Below, in pieces: positions 27,674 to 37,592 of a stretch of DNA of 64,000 bases (positions are counted from its first letter, which is position 1; every line of letters begins with the position of its first letter). The notes under the pieces were generated by a model, which worked only from the letters and a program-made list of their open reading frames with translations, did not search any database and was not told the origin of the DNA. The position numbers and the translations under genes are program-made. This stretch comes from JANXQG01 sp963804375 (GTDB lineage: Bacteria > Planctomycetota > Planctomycetia > Pirellulales > Thermoguttaceae). The DNA is taken from the NCBI GenBank assembly GCA_963804375.1, contig CAWDQE010000019.1, positions 558,001 through 622,000 of the forward strand, written 5' to 3'.

Positions 27674-28673
27674 GTCTTTGAGTCCCTATTCCCACGATGC
27701 AGAATAAATGCAACTTTGGCTTTGCCGACGCCAAGCGGAAAATCACTCAACGCCCGAGAAGGAGGCGTGTCCAAGAGATGAGGCAGCAGCAGCTTCCCGG
27801 TCGATCAGCAAGTCCGCCTGTGGCGGCGTCAAAGACTATGACCTTTCACGGGGTTCCTATTACGTCATGCCTGCCGGAACCCCTTCAGCGGCAGGCCGAC
27901 GACTGCGATCTTGATTGGCAAATAGCGAATCCATAAGCCAACAACTTCCGCTTCAACGGATTCCAACCGAAAGGTCGTCAGACCACGGGTATAGCTAGAG
28001 TCTCCACCGCGCCGCGTGGAGCAGCCCTTCGATCAGAGCCGAATTGTCAGAAGTGCAGTCCGAAGACACCCACTGGCGATAAACCAGCGACGTGTCGGAT
28101 TGCGGCGCTGCCTCCGGGCGTTCAGGACGCCACTTGAGCCTATGGGGTTAGTTCGGCAGTCGGCAGGATTCTTCGTAGAACGGAGTTCACTGCTGCAGCA
28201 TCACAAGCCAACGGAAATCATTCCTATTCTACCGCTACCATCGCCGGAAGTTCCTTTCCTGCCGACCGCCGTAATTCGACAGCCTAGCCACCCCCAATTC
28301 CACTGTCTATGCCCATAATGGGGAGATACTCGTTTTTCCGCAAGTTAGCCCTATTGGACGGCCCCCGTCCTTCAGCCCGCGTTGACAACGGCTATCCGTG
28401 GTTCGTATTGCCTGCGGGCCGGGGGCCCACGATTGCGCCTAGTCTACACCCGCCCCCTTTTGTGGTCAAGCAGCACCGCGGATTTTTCTGGCAGGGTCGT
28501 GCGGCGGATGAATTCAGGGCGGAAGAACGGCGGGCAGCCGGGGCAGAGAAATCTTGACGGCCGTCCTGATAGGGCCGGCACAGCGAGCAGGTCTCTGCAC
28601 GTGCGTGGCGGCCTGCGGGCGGCAGGCGGTTGGGATTTCGTCTTGGCCGTTGGTAGGGCGGCTCGACCGGCTG
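27674..28673. other. Intergenic region, 1.0 kb
   Basis: No gene is supported. Upstream of the minus-strand gene at 27673 two short stems interlock: ggggttcc (27850-27857) with ggaacccc (27876-27883), and cctgcc (27870-27875) with ggcagg (27890-27895). ORFs on the plus strand here show no family features. Confidence 0.4.
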
Positions 28674-31600
28674 CTATGCCTTGCGATTCCGCCGCCGCCA
28701 AGCGTAGCCCAGCAGGCCGATGGTGCCGGCGGCAAGCAGGGCTAGAGTGGACGGCTCAGGCACCACGCTAATCGTCCCGTTCCTATCAAGATTACTGGTG
28801 TTCCAACTCAGCCCGTTGCTCAAGGCGGGCAGCGACACTTGGCTGAACGCCCCCGAAAGGCTGCCGCTGAACAGATCGAACGTCTCGCCGGCCTGCGGGC
28901 TGAAGCCGTCGATTAGCTCCACGTCGAGGTCTCCCGCGAGGACCAACTGCCCTGCGGCGTCGATCTTGTCGTACTGGCTTCCCGCCGTCGTGCCGTGCAG
29001 CTCCATTACCGTCGTGGTCGTTGCCTCCAGGTAGGCGTTGCCGCCGAAAAGGACCTCGGCGGGGGCATCGCCGGGTTGGAGGCCCGCGGCGAAGAACACG
29101 TTGCCCCCGCCGCTGAAGCCGCCGCTGCCGCTGAAAGTTCCCAGAAAGACTGCGCTGCTCTGCATGCTACCGGCGCTGTTGACCAGCAGGGCACCGTTCT
29201 GTGCGACATTGCCGACAAAGGTCACCGCCGCCCCGCCGTTGACGGAAATCGTTCCCCCGCTGTTCGCAATTTGGCCGACTACGTTGCCGCTGCCAAAGCT
29301 ATAGCCGAAGAGACCTTGATTGGTCAATCCGCTGTCGAAATGGAATGTCGCGCTCTCGGCGGCAATGATGCCGTTGCCGCCACCGAAGGCGTTGGTGAAG
29401 GGCCCGACCGACTCGACCTGCACGGGGGCCGCCTGCGTGCCGAGCGCTTCGATCAGCCCTGCATTGCTCTGCGGCACAGCCCCTGCGAGGAACAGCGATT
29501 GCCCGGCCGGGATGCGCACGTCGCCGGTGGACGCGTTGGAGAAGCCCCCGCTGACCTGCGCGCTGCTGGCGAACACGCCGCCGTTGGCTAGGTTGCCCAG
29601 ATAGGCCGTGCCAGCGCTGTTATAGAAGCCGGCGGAGGGGGCGATCGAAAGCCCGCCGGTAACGGTGGCGCCCGCCACGGTGAATTGGCCTTGGTTCACG
29701 GCGACCTGCCCTACGGCAAGCGCGCCTTGCACGGAGATCGCCGCGGGTCCGCTTGTCACGACGCTCCCGGAACCGCTGATGCCGCCGGAAAGGAACTGGT
29801 TGCCCGCCAGGTTGAAGACGAGCGTGCCGTTGTTCGTTACGCTGCCGGGGACCATGCCGGTTGCGCCGCCGTTTCCCAGGGCCAAGGTGCCGGCCGAGAT
29901 GATCGTGCCGCCGCTGTAGGTCTCGTTGGCCGTCAGCAGGAGGGTCCCCGCGCCGAACTTCTTCAGCATCCGGCTGGCACCGCTGACGACGCCACTGACC
30001 GTCAGCGTGTCGCCGGGGTTGTTGACGGTCACGTCCAGGTTGCTGGAGAGGACCAACGGCGCGGCAATCGTGTGGCTGCCGTTGAGGACGCTGATGGCGG
30101 CATCGGCGTTGTTGCTTGATTCGAGCGTAACTGTCGCGGACCCACTGAGCGTATAGGCATTGGCGCTGTTGAACTGCAGAGTTCCCGCGGTGACGGCCAC
30201 GTCGACCGTGACCGTCCGCGGCGCCGTGGTCGCGCTGCCGAAAAGCACGCCCGTGCAGTACTCGTTGGGCACGGTCGTGCTCCAGTTGCCGGGGCCGGAC
30301 CAGTTGCCGTCAGCGTCGACCCTCCAGTTGGCGACGGGCAGCGGCGTGAGGAGGTAGGCGGTGTTGGCAAAACCGTAGACGACGATCTGGCCCTTGTCAT
30401 TGATCGCAGTCGCGCCGTAAAAACTGTTAGGTTGCAGGGGAGCGGTCATGTTGCTCAGGTTCAGCAGCGTGCCGTTGCTGTACAGAACCGCGACGTTGGT
30501 GTTGAGGCCGCTGTACTGGGTCTCCGACATGCCGACGACCTGGCCGCTGTCGTTGATGCCCAACGCCTGGCTGTAGTAGCCGGCAAATAACGAGCCGATG
30601 CTCTGGAACGCTCCCCCGGCATAGACAAAGCCGAGGTAGGCGTAGTTGCCGCTCGTGGGGACGGTCGTGCCGACGATCTGCCCAGAGTTGTTGATCCCCG
30701 CGACATTGGCCAACGGGTAGCTGCCGATCGGGCCCATGTCATACATCGTGCCGTTGCTGGAGAGGAAAAGTTCCTCGGAGCCGCTGCTATTCTTGCAGTA
30801 ACCGGCGATCTGGCCGCTGTTGTTGATCGCGCAGGCGTAGCTGTTGGGATAGCCGGAGAGCGAGCCGAGGCTCTGCATGCTTCCGCCGCTGTAGAGGAAG
30901 GCGTGGGCGTAGCCGCTGCTATCCGTGGTATATCCCACGACCTGCCCGGCGTTGTTGATCCCGCAGGCCACGCTCGCCGTGCCGCCCATGGTTCCCAGGT
31001 TCTGCATCACGCCGCCGCTGTCTAAAAAGGCGTTCATGTGGCCGTTGCTGGCGTAGGCCCAGCCGGCGACCTGTCCGCTGTCGTTGACGGCGGTGGCGCA
31101 AGCGGCCGTGCCGCCCAACGTGCCCAGATCCTGCATCGTCCCGCTGCTGTAGAGGAACGCCCGTTCAGCGCTGCTGCTATTGTAAATGGCGCCGACGATC
31201 TGTCCTTCGTTGTTGATGCTGGTGGGCGTGACGCCGGCGTAGCCCGTGGGCGGATCGCAGCCGCCCGGCAACGTGCCCAGATTGGTCACGTTGTACAGCA
31301 CCTGGCCGCGGGCGATTTCTAAGGTCCACAGCAAACAAAACGCCGCCATCGTTGCGATTCTCATCATTCTCATGACATGCCTGCCTTTCTGATTACGAGC
31401 GACATGATCGCCCTGGGATTGATTGATCTTCGTCTCACGCAGCGCTCTTCTCAGTCGCAACCCGTAGCACAGCAGCCCGACGACGCCGGCGGCCCCCAGC
31501 AGCGCCAGCGTTCCCGGCTCCGGCACGACGTTGAGCACCACGTCATTGCCTTGGACGGCGAGTGTTGCCGGAAGGCCGTCGATCGTGCCGCTGGTGCTGT

Positions 31601-33305
31601 TGCCCAGCACTCCACTGGGGAGCGATCCAGACTCGATCAAGTAGTACGTGCCGGGCGCGAAGTTCGCCGTGTACGGGAAAGCGAAACTGGAGAACTGCTG
31701 GCCGCCGAGCGTCAAGCTGCTGCAAGAGATCATGCTGCTTGTCGAGGGCGTGTCGAGTTCGAAATCCATGTCGGCTCCCGATGACAAGACCAGGCCCCCG
31801 CTGAAGCGCATCGTGCCCAGCGGGCTGCCTGGGGCAACCTGTCCGCCGGCGCTGACCGTGCCGCTGCTGAGGTTGCCCGTGCCGCCCAAAGTGCCGCCGC
31901 TGTTGACCGTCACCGGGCTGACGAGCGAGCCGTTGACGAGCAGAGAGCCCTGATTGATCGCGGTGGGACCGGTGTAAGTATTGCTGCCGGCAAGGACCAG
32001 TTTGCCGCTGCCGACCTTCACCAGCGTCCCCGCGTCGCTGATGTTCCCGCTGTAGGTCGCACTCGTGTTGTCGCTCCCCGTCGTCAGCGTGCCGCTGCCG
32101 AGGTCGATTGGGACGTTGCCGCTCATCGAGCCGACGTTCAATGTGTAGTTTGCCATGTTGAGGCTGCCTGGGCTGGAAAGCGTGATTCGCCCGGAAACCG
32201 TGGTCGCGAGCCAGAGCGTATAGGCGGAGGAGCTGGAGATCGTCGTGTAGGTCGGCAGGTGCAAAATGTCCACCACGTTGCTGATGCTGCTGCCTGTCCA
32301 GCCGCCGGCAAAGACCACGTCGTTGCCCGCGGCCGCAGCCGCCATGGCATAGCGCGCCTGCGACAAGGTGGCCGTCGACCATGTGTTCGTGCTCGTGTTG
32401 TAAATGTCCACCACGTTGCTACTGACGTTGTTGATCGCGCCGCCGGCAAAGACGACGTAGTTACCTGTGGCGGCCGCCGCAGGACCGTTGCGTGCTTGCG
32501 ACAACGTGGCCGTCGACCAGGCACCCGTGCTGGTGTTGTAAATGTCCACCACGTTGCTGTACCCGGTGCCGGTTTCGCCGCCGGCAAAGACCACGTCGTT
32601 GCCCGCGGCCGCAGCCGCCACGGCATAGCGCGCCTGCGACAAGGTGGCCGTCGACCACGTGTTGGTGCTCGTATTGTATATGTCTACAATGTTGCTGCCG
32701 TTGCCGTTGCCGATGTAGCCGCCGGCAAGGAAGACGTCGTTGCCCGCGGCCGCCGCCGCCACATCCTCGCGCGACTGCGACAACGTCGCCGTCGACCAGC
32801 CACCCGTGCTGGTGTTGTAAATGTCCACCACGTTGCTGAAGCCGCTGTACCAGTTGAAGGTGGTGCCGCCGGCAAAGACCACGTCGTTGCCCGCGGCCGC
32901 AGCCGCCAGATAGATACGTGCTTGCGACAACTTAGCCGTCGACCATGCGTTTGTACTGGTGTTGTAAATGTCCGCCAAATTGCTGAAGCCGCTGGTGTTT
33001 TGGCCACCGGCAAAGACAACGTCGTTGCCCGCGGCCGCAGCCGCCAGGAATTCGAGCGGCTGCGACAACGCGGCCGTCGACCACGTGTTGGTGCTGGTGT
33101 TGTAAATGTCCACCACGTTGCTGTAGCCGTTGTTGCCGTAGCCGCCGCCGCAGAAGACGTCGTTGCCCGCGGCCGCGGCCGCCAACGAATCGCGTGGTTG
33201 CGACAACGTCGCAACGGTCCACTCAGGCTGCCAGTTCTGGGCTTGGACCACGCCGGCCGCCAGGAGAACGATCAGCCATGCCGAAAACCGAAAAAAGTCT
33301 CTCAT
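28674..33305 (-). CDS. Double PEP-CTERM surface protein: Kelch propeller, then HAF-repeat propeller
   Basis: From Met 33305 (MRDFFRFSAWLIVLLAAGVV, signal peptide, GAGAGG upstream) the ORF encodes 1543 residues. Part 1 has seven nearly identical ~46-residue Kelch-type blades (NVVDIYNTSTNTWSTATLSQ). Autotransporter strand repeats follow (GSNTYTGPTAINQGSLLVNG), then a PEP-CTERM signal (VPEPGTLALLGAAGVVGLLC then YGLRLRRALR) near residue 592. The frame continues into a second protein with its own Met at 31373 (MRMMRIATMAAFCLLWTLEI, with AAAGGCAGG upstream). That part has about seven HAF-type repeats (INNSGQIVG-like), strand repeats (NETYSGGTIISAGTLALGNG) and a terminal PEP-CTERM (VPEPSTLALLAAGTIGLLGY). 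It may be translated as one polyprotein or as two proteins from separate starts. Confidence 0.87.
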   Translation of the reverse strand: MRDFFRFSAWLIVLLAAGVVQAQNWQPEWTVATLSQPRDSLAAAAAGNDVFCGGGYGNNGYSNVVDIYNTSTNTWSTAALSQPLEFLAAAAAGNDVVFAGGQNTSGFSNLADIYNTSTNAWSTAKLSQARIYLAAAAAGNDVVFAGGTTFNWYSGFSNVVDIYNTSTGGWSTATLSQSREDVAAAAAGNDVFLAGGYIGNGNGSNIVDIYNTSTNTWSTATLSQARYAVAAAAAGNDVVFAGGETGTGYSNVVDIYNTSTGAWSTATLSQARNGPAAAATGNYVVFAGGAINNVSSNVVDIYNTSTNTWSTATLSQARYAMAAAAAGNDVVFAGGWTGSSISNVVDILHLPTYTTISSSSAYTLWLATTVSGRITLSSPGSLNMANYTLNVGSMSGNVPIDLGSGTLTTGSDNTSATYSGNISDAGTLVKVGSGKLVLAGSNTYTGPTAINQGSLLVNGSLVSPVTVNSGGTLGGTGNLSSGTVSAGGQVAPGSPLGTMRFSGGLVLSSGADMDFELDTPSTSSMISCSSLTLGGQQFSSFAFPYTANFAPGTYYLIESGSLPSGVLGNSTSGTIDGLPATLAVQGNDVVLNVVPEPGTLALLGAAGVVGLLCYGLRLRRALRETKINQSQGDHVARNQKGRHVMRMMRIATMAAFCLLWTLEIARGQVLYNVTNLGTLPGGCDPPTGYAGVTPTSINNEGQIVGAIYNSSSAERAFLYSSGTMQDLGTLGGTAACATAVNDSGQVAGWAYASNGHMNAFLDSGGVMQNLGTMGGTASVACGINNAGQVVGYTTDSSGYAHAFLYSGGSMQSLGSLSGYPNSYACAINNSGQIAGYCKNSSGSEELFLSSNGTMYDMGPIGSYPLANVAGINNSGQIVGTTVPTSGNYAYLGFVYAGGAFQSIGSLFAGYYSQALGINDSGQVVGMSETQYSGLNTNVAVLYSNGTLLNLSNMTAPLQPNSFYGATAINDKGQIVVYGFANTAYLLTPLPVANWRVDADGNWSGPGNWSTTVPNEYCTGVLFGSATTAPRTVTVDVAVTAGTLQFNSANAYTLSGSATVTLESSNNADAAISVLNGSHTIAAPLVLSSNLDVTVNNPGDTLTVSGVVSGASRMLKKFGAGTLLLTANETYSGGTIISAGTLALGNGGATGMVPGSVTNNGTLVFNLAGNQFLSGGISGSGSVVTSGPAAISVQGALAVGQVAVNQGQFTVAGATVTGGLSIAPSAGFYNSAGTAYLGNLANGGVFASSAQVSGGFSNASTGDVRIPAGQSLFLAGAVPQSNAGLIEALGTQAAPVQVESVGPFTNAFGGGNGIIAAESATFHFDSGLTNQGLFGYSFGSGNVVGQIANSGGTISVNGGAAVTFVGNVAQNGALLVNSAGSMQSSAVFLGTFSGSGGFSGGGNVFFAAGLQPGDAPAEVLFGGNAYLEATTTTVMELHGTTAGSQYDKIDAAGQLVLAGDLDVELIDGFSPQAGETFDLFSGSLSGAFSQVSLPALSNGLSWNTSNLDRNGTISVVPEPSTLALLAAGTIGLLGYAWRRRNRKA

Positions 33306-34117
33306 AGCATCGAACCTCTCAAGTTGCGCCGCCAAGGCCGCCTGGGAACCGGATACGGAGGACGGCGAGAAGGCCGGACAGACTAGGGCAATAACAGCAC
33401 CCGTGCGGCGGGTCGCCTTGCCGCCACGCTTGACCCTTGCGGTCCACTCCAACATTCCTGCGCTTCGCTTCTGCCAATTCAAGTCCAACACGCCACATAC
33501 CAACGCACCGACGCATGACCGCCCGACTGGTTTGAAAAAGGGGAGAACGCGACAGGGAAACACCACGATCGCCTGGGCCCGAGGGCCAGCGACCCAGAAC
33601 CGTCGCGTTGTCGAGAAGCACCTGGTCCGACCTCACCTACGCGGTGCGTCAGAGACCAGATGCACGCTGCCTCAGAGATTTGTGGAGAGAGTGCCTGGGC
33701 GAACTGCCGCCAAGGACATATCTGCCAATTTATCGCACGACGCGGAAAATAGCAATAAACAGGGTCAACTTTGTGACGGGAATCGTGAGTCGATGTCCCT
33801 CGAAAGAGTGGAAATGAGGGCCCTCAATAATGCTCAGCAGGGGGTCTGGGATGCATCGCACGGTCTAGTTGAGCCGAATTCGACGCTGCGTTGGCTGCGG
33901 CAGTCCGCCAAGCAGCTCGACGGCGAGAATTGGCCCAAAACGGGGCTGGTGGCATTGCTTGCAGGCACCTCACCGGCACTCACGCTGGAAAGCCCGGCGG
34001 AAAAACCTGGGCAACCCGTCACGATTGGCTAAATATCCGTATATTGCCGTACTCCGCACCCGTTCTCGAAGCACGTCGTAAATCCCTGCCATTCGGGCAC
34101 GGGCGAAACCCGCCGCG
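33306..34117. other. Intergenic region, 0.8 kb
   Basis: No gene is supported on either strand; ORFs are short or are shadows extending from the Kelch repeats. No clear repeat or RNA structure was noticed. Confidence 0.4.
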
Positions 34118-34439
34118 TCACAGGCCCAGATCAAAGCCAGTCTGTGAGGCAATCGTCGAAATCAACCTGGAGTTCGCAGATCGCCAGTCGATATGCCGCA
34201 GCAGTTCGATGCCCTGTTGAATGATGTTCTGCAAGAGCCCCATGGCCTCATGGAGAGCGGAGATCGCGAAGTCTTCGCAGGCCCTGGGTGAGCAGCCGCC
34301 TTGGATCATGGCGGCGGCGCGGCAGATCTCGTAGAGCAGCGTGCGAAGGGTCGGCGAGGTGCCGTCGTCCTCGTGGTCGAAGAGCGGCGAGTCGCTGGAG
34401 CTCGGAGAGGAATTGTTGTGGTTGGGGCAGTGGGTTCAT
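34118..34439 (-). pseudogene. Small hypothetical protein (~105 aa), probable frameshift
   Basis: The start (MNPLPQPQQFLSELQR, Met 34439) leaves its frame near 34390, and the neighbouring frame continues plausibly as SDSPLFDHEDDGTSPTLRTL, LYEICRAAAMIQGGC and ALHEAMGLLQNIIQQGIELL to a stop at 34118. The helical second part has natural amino acid usage, unlike the arginine-rich continuation of the first frame. No family is recognised. Confidence 0.45.
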
Positions 34440-34529
34440 AGAAGGTACGCCCAAGAGGGCTTGGTTAGTCGAGTGCGGCCCTCGGAATTACGGACACGCT
34501 GTCCGTAATTGCGGGCCCGCGGGATCGGC

Positions 34530-34853
34530 TTACATCGATTCCTGGGCCGCGCTGTCGTCCGTCTTGCACGGCATGAGCTTCAGCACTTCCTCTCGCGGTA
34601 TCCGCCGTTGCAGGCCGGTCGGATTGCTGCTGGGAATCTCTCCGTGGCGAACCCAGTAGCTGATTTCATCAACGTCTTGGCCCGTCAGGTCGGCCGTTTC
34701 GGCGATCGTGAATGTCGGCTGGGAGGGAATGCGTTCCTGCTTCCTGAGTGCGAGGCGCGCGTGGACGTTGCGGACGACATCGGCAAAGAAGGCATCGACA
34801 TCGCAGGTGGCGGGGTCGTCGGGCTGGGGATCGTTAAGTTTGGCGATGGGCAT
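34530..34853 (-). CDS. Small helix-turn-helix (excisionase/MerR-like) protein
   Basis: From Met 34853 (MPIAKLNDPQPDDPATCDVD) the 107-residue product carries a C-terminal helix-turn-helix of excisionase/MerR type: FTIAETADLTGQDVDEISYW, then VRHGEIPSSNP and RRIPREEVLKLM. The WVRxGEIP...RIPREE pattern is typical of small DNA-binding adaptors. A longer reading from 34955 adds a poorly coding leader. Targets are unknown. Confidence 0.65.
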   Translation of the reverse strand: MPIAKLNDPQPDDPATCDVDAFFADVVRNVHARLALRKQERIPSQPTFTIAETADLTGQDVDEISYWVRHGEIPSSNPTGLQRRIPREEVLKLMPCKTDDSAAQESM

Positions 34854-35142
34854 CGTTGTGGCCTTGATGTAGAGGTGCTGGTGACTGGAAGTCTCGTCAC
34901 CGTAACCACCACGATAGCGCCGGTGCCAGAAATGGGCAAGTCCAAGATCGGGCATTCGCGACGGTGTTCGGCTCGCTGGCTAGGAGAGACGTTGCTCCAG
35001 AGATAGCTCAGTTCCACAGGCCGGTTGAGGGCCGAAAGCATGGCGTTTGATGGCTCGGTAGGCCGTGATCGACTGCAAACCGCGGGCAGTCACCGAGCGA
35101 GACGAGGGCGAGCGAAACGCCGGTTGAAAGGCTGGCCCGGGA

Positions 35143-35760
35143 TCAATCAGGATACCTCTCTCGGATGGCATGCACAGCGAACTCGGCCGACATCTTGACG
35201 TCGCGCTTCCGAGACTTAAGGTTGGCCTCAATGGCCGGTAGGGCGCGACGCGTCCCTATGTGATTGAGCACCGCGTGGCAGTAGGTCTGATCGTATGCGT
35301 CCATGGTCGCCAAGAGATGCTTGATGAGCTGCCCCTCGACGTCAGGGTTGGCAGAGTAATCAAGGGCCCGAATGGCCGCATGTCGCACGAGCCAGCGCCT
35401 GTCGTCGAGCAGCGGGAAGACTACCGACAGGTCGAAAGTTGGCCCCTTGGGAATCTCGCCCACACGCTGGAGCAGGCAATCGAGGTTGTACTTGTCGCTC
35501 TCCGCAGGCAGCAGGTCGAGAAGCACTGCGGCGCAGTGCTCATCCTGCAGATTGAGCCCGATCTTGCCAATCGTGAAGTAGCAACCACGGCGCTTGGCGG
35601 TCGGCAAAGTGCGTGCGGCCTCGGCGAGCTCACTGACCATACTGATGTCGGTGAACTGCTCGGCCTCGCGATGCGCAGCCCACGAGACCGATTCCGACGA
35701 AGACCGAACCTCTGTCCGGTCGGCAAGCCTCTCGACCAGATCCTCCAAGTACGGCCTCAC
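35143..35760 (-). CDS. HEAT-repeat-like protein
   Basis: The 205-residue protein (GTG start) is alpha-helical with repeating units such as LLDDRRWLVRHAAIRALDYS and PDVEGQLIKHLLATMDAYDQ, the look of HEAT/PBS-lyase repeats used for protein binding. There is no signal peptide. It lies alone between the HTH gene and a noncoding gap (35761-36340) in which nothing is supported. Function unknown. Confidence 0.62.
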   Translation of the reverse strand: MRPYLEDLVERLADRTEVRSSSESVSWAAHREAEQFTDISMVSELAEAARTLPTAKRRGCYFTIGKIGLNLQDEHCAAVLLDLLPAESDKYNLDCLLQRVGEIPKGPTFDLSVVFPLLDDRRWLVRHAAIRALDYSANPDVEGQLIKHLLATMDAYDQTYCHAVLNHIGTRRALPAIEANLKSRKRDVKMSAEFAVHAIRERYPD

Positions 35761-36340
35761 ACGCTCTCTCCGGCTAACAGGTATCCGATCGCAAAAATGC
35801 GGTCGAGTGTTACGCTAGTTTCGCGGCCGAGCATGGGGTTGTCAATCCTGACACCTCTTACCGCGAAATGGATTGCGACGGATTGCTAGTTCTGAAGCCG
35901 TTCGGCACTGTCCCCATACGCGTCTCCCGTGCCTTATCGGAACGAGGCATGATAGACGGCACCGTGGTCGGCTACTGCCCACCGCCGGTCTTCGACGCCG
36001 CTTTGATCGGGAGGAATGTGCCGATCGCGGCGGGCAGAGGTTGCTACGCCGACTACGCGCTCCAGGCGGCCTCATTCGGGCATCGGCAGCGTGTGGACCC
36101 GTGCCCCCACCACAGACCTTCTGGTTCGATGATGGCGGGCACGATAATGACCTTCGGGTTCGAGGATCCTGGGATGACCTTCGGGTTCGTACAACTACCG
36201 TAGGTGAACTCGGTTAAGATTGTCCTGGTAGTCTCCCTGCTACTCGATGACGGCTGGCCCGGCCATACTTTCAGGGCTTCCACAAGTCGATTGCGACGCA
36301 TGACGAGTCTTCTCCTCGACGGTCTATTTCATCGAAACGG

Positions 36341-36892
36341 ACCGCTTACCGGCGCCAATGACTACGCCGGCGGCACGGTGAACAAGGCGGGAACGCTTAT
36401 CGTAGCCAGTGCCGGCGCTTTGCCCGACGGCAGCAGCCTGACGGTCGGAGCGGGCGGGACCTTGGTCTTCGATCCGAGCCAGGCGGCAGGAGCACCGGTC
36501 GCGGGAGTTGCTGCCTCTGCCACGGGACTTGCCGCGGTATCTGTAACTTCCACGCCGCTGGCCATGCCCGGCCCGCCGGCCAACGTAGCGATCACCGCGT
36601 CGGCCCTTTCGCCAGTCTTGCAAGACAGGTTGAGAACCTTCCTTGCGTGCGGGTCACCGCCCCTGCGGTAGCAAGGCCGGCAGCCATGTCGAGTGCCACC
36701 AGCGACGCAGTTTTCCGATCGTATCGATCGACCTTCCATCGGATCGCCGCGCCAACCGATAATGCGCAATCCGTGCGGGCGTGGGCGTGGCTCGCGGCAA
36801 TAGAAAGATCTTGGAATTACGCGGATCAAGACAAGACGACCGGCTCGACAGTCGAGGCCCTCGACAAGGTTCTTGCCCGATTCGGACTGTGA
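36341..36892 (+). pseudogene. Remnant of an autotransporter-strand surface protein
   Basis: On the plus strand, opposite to the main PEP-CTERM block, an isolated C-terminal piece reads LTGANDYAGGTVNKAGTLIV, ASAGALPDGSSLTVGAGGTL and VFDPSQAAGAPVAG, the strand-repeat signature. Near 36640 the frame shifts to DAVFRSYRSTFHRIAAPTDN, SVRAWAWLAAIERSWNY and VEALDKVLARFGL with a stop at 36892. Signal peptide, most repeats and any PEP-CTERM are missing. It is a deletion remnant. Confidence 0.6.
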
Positions 36893-37592
36893 TGGAATTG
36901 AGGTAACCGACGGTCGAGAAATACCCGCTGTCACGGCAGCCGTTCTTTTTTGTGTTCGGTCGACGTATCAGTTCCGGCTCCTGAAACCCTGGTCCGTTCG
37001 ACCGACTCAGGCTGCTGCCCAGCCCGCCTGCCGAAATGCCTCTGTCCAGCAAGGCAGCCCAGCCGATGCCCTCAATAGCGCAGTTGAGCGTCACGCCTTC
37101 GCGGCTTCAGACGCTCTTGTCGTTGCCGTGGCGGACGCCGATTGCATCAAATCGCCGGCTGAGCTGCCGACAATCCTGTTTCCGGAAATAGAATCGAGCC
37201 GGGGCAGCGACAGGTGATTCGAGCCAGCGCTTGTGCCAATTGAGCCTGCAACGCTGCGATCTCTGCGTCCTGCCGCGTTGATCGTTCAAACCGTGACTCG
37301 ATTTTCGCAACTTCCAGGCGAAAAGACACGGATGCCACGCCCCAAGCAAGATCGGCACCACGCTTGGCAGGCCGGATTCTTGGAAACTTCCCGGGGAGCT
37401 TGACAAAGCCAGAAGCCGCAAAGAAGATCGTATCTATTGGGCTGCCGCAGTGGGACTCCGCTGGCCACGAAAAACATACGGACTCCGTGAACGCTTACTT
37501 GATATGTTACAATCGAGATACTGCCGGTCATGACGAATCCCGGCACATGTCTTCCCACCCCATCTTCTTCCTGCCATTGAGGAGCACTCGCC
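36893..37592. other. Intergenic region, 0.7 kb, with a palindrome copy
   Basis: No gene is supported. At 37176-37191 the sequence ctgtttccggaaatag is a one-base variant of the palindrome found at 16968 and 47757, but the flanking 130 bp are not shared. A short coiled-coil-like stretch on the minus strand (RQDAEIAALQAQLAQALARI) may be the start of a lost transposase or other gene. Confidence 0.4.

Noticed and set aside
32259..33386. 375-codon plus-strand ORF
   Set aside because: Antisense shadow of the Kelch blades.
35868..36203. 111-codon plus-strand ORF
   Set aside because: No homology-like motifs; contains a short direct repeat (gaccttcgggttcg) and atypical composition.
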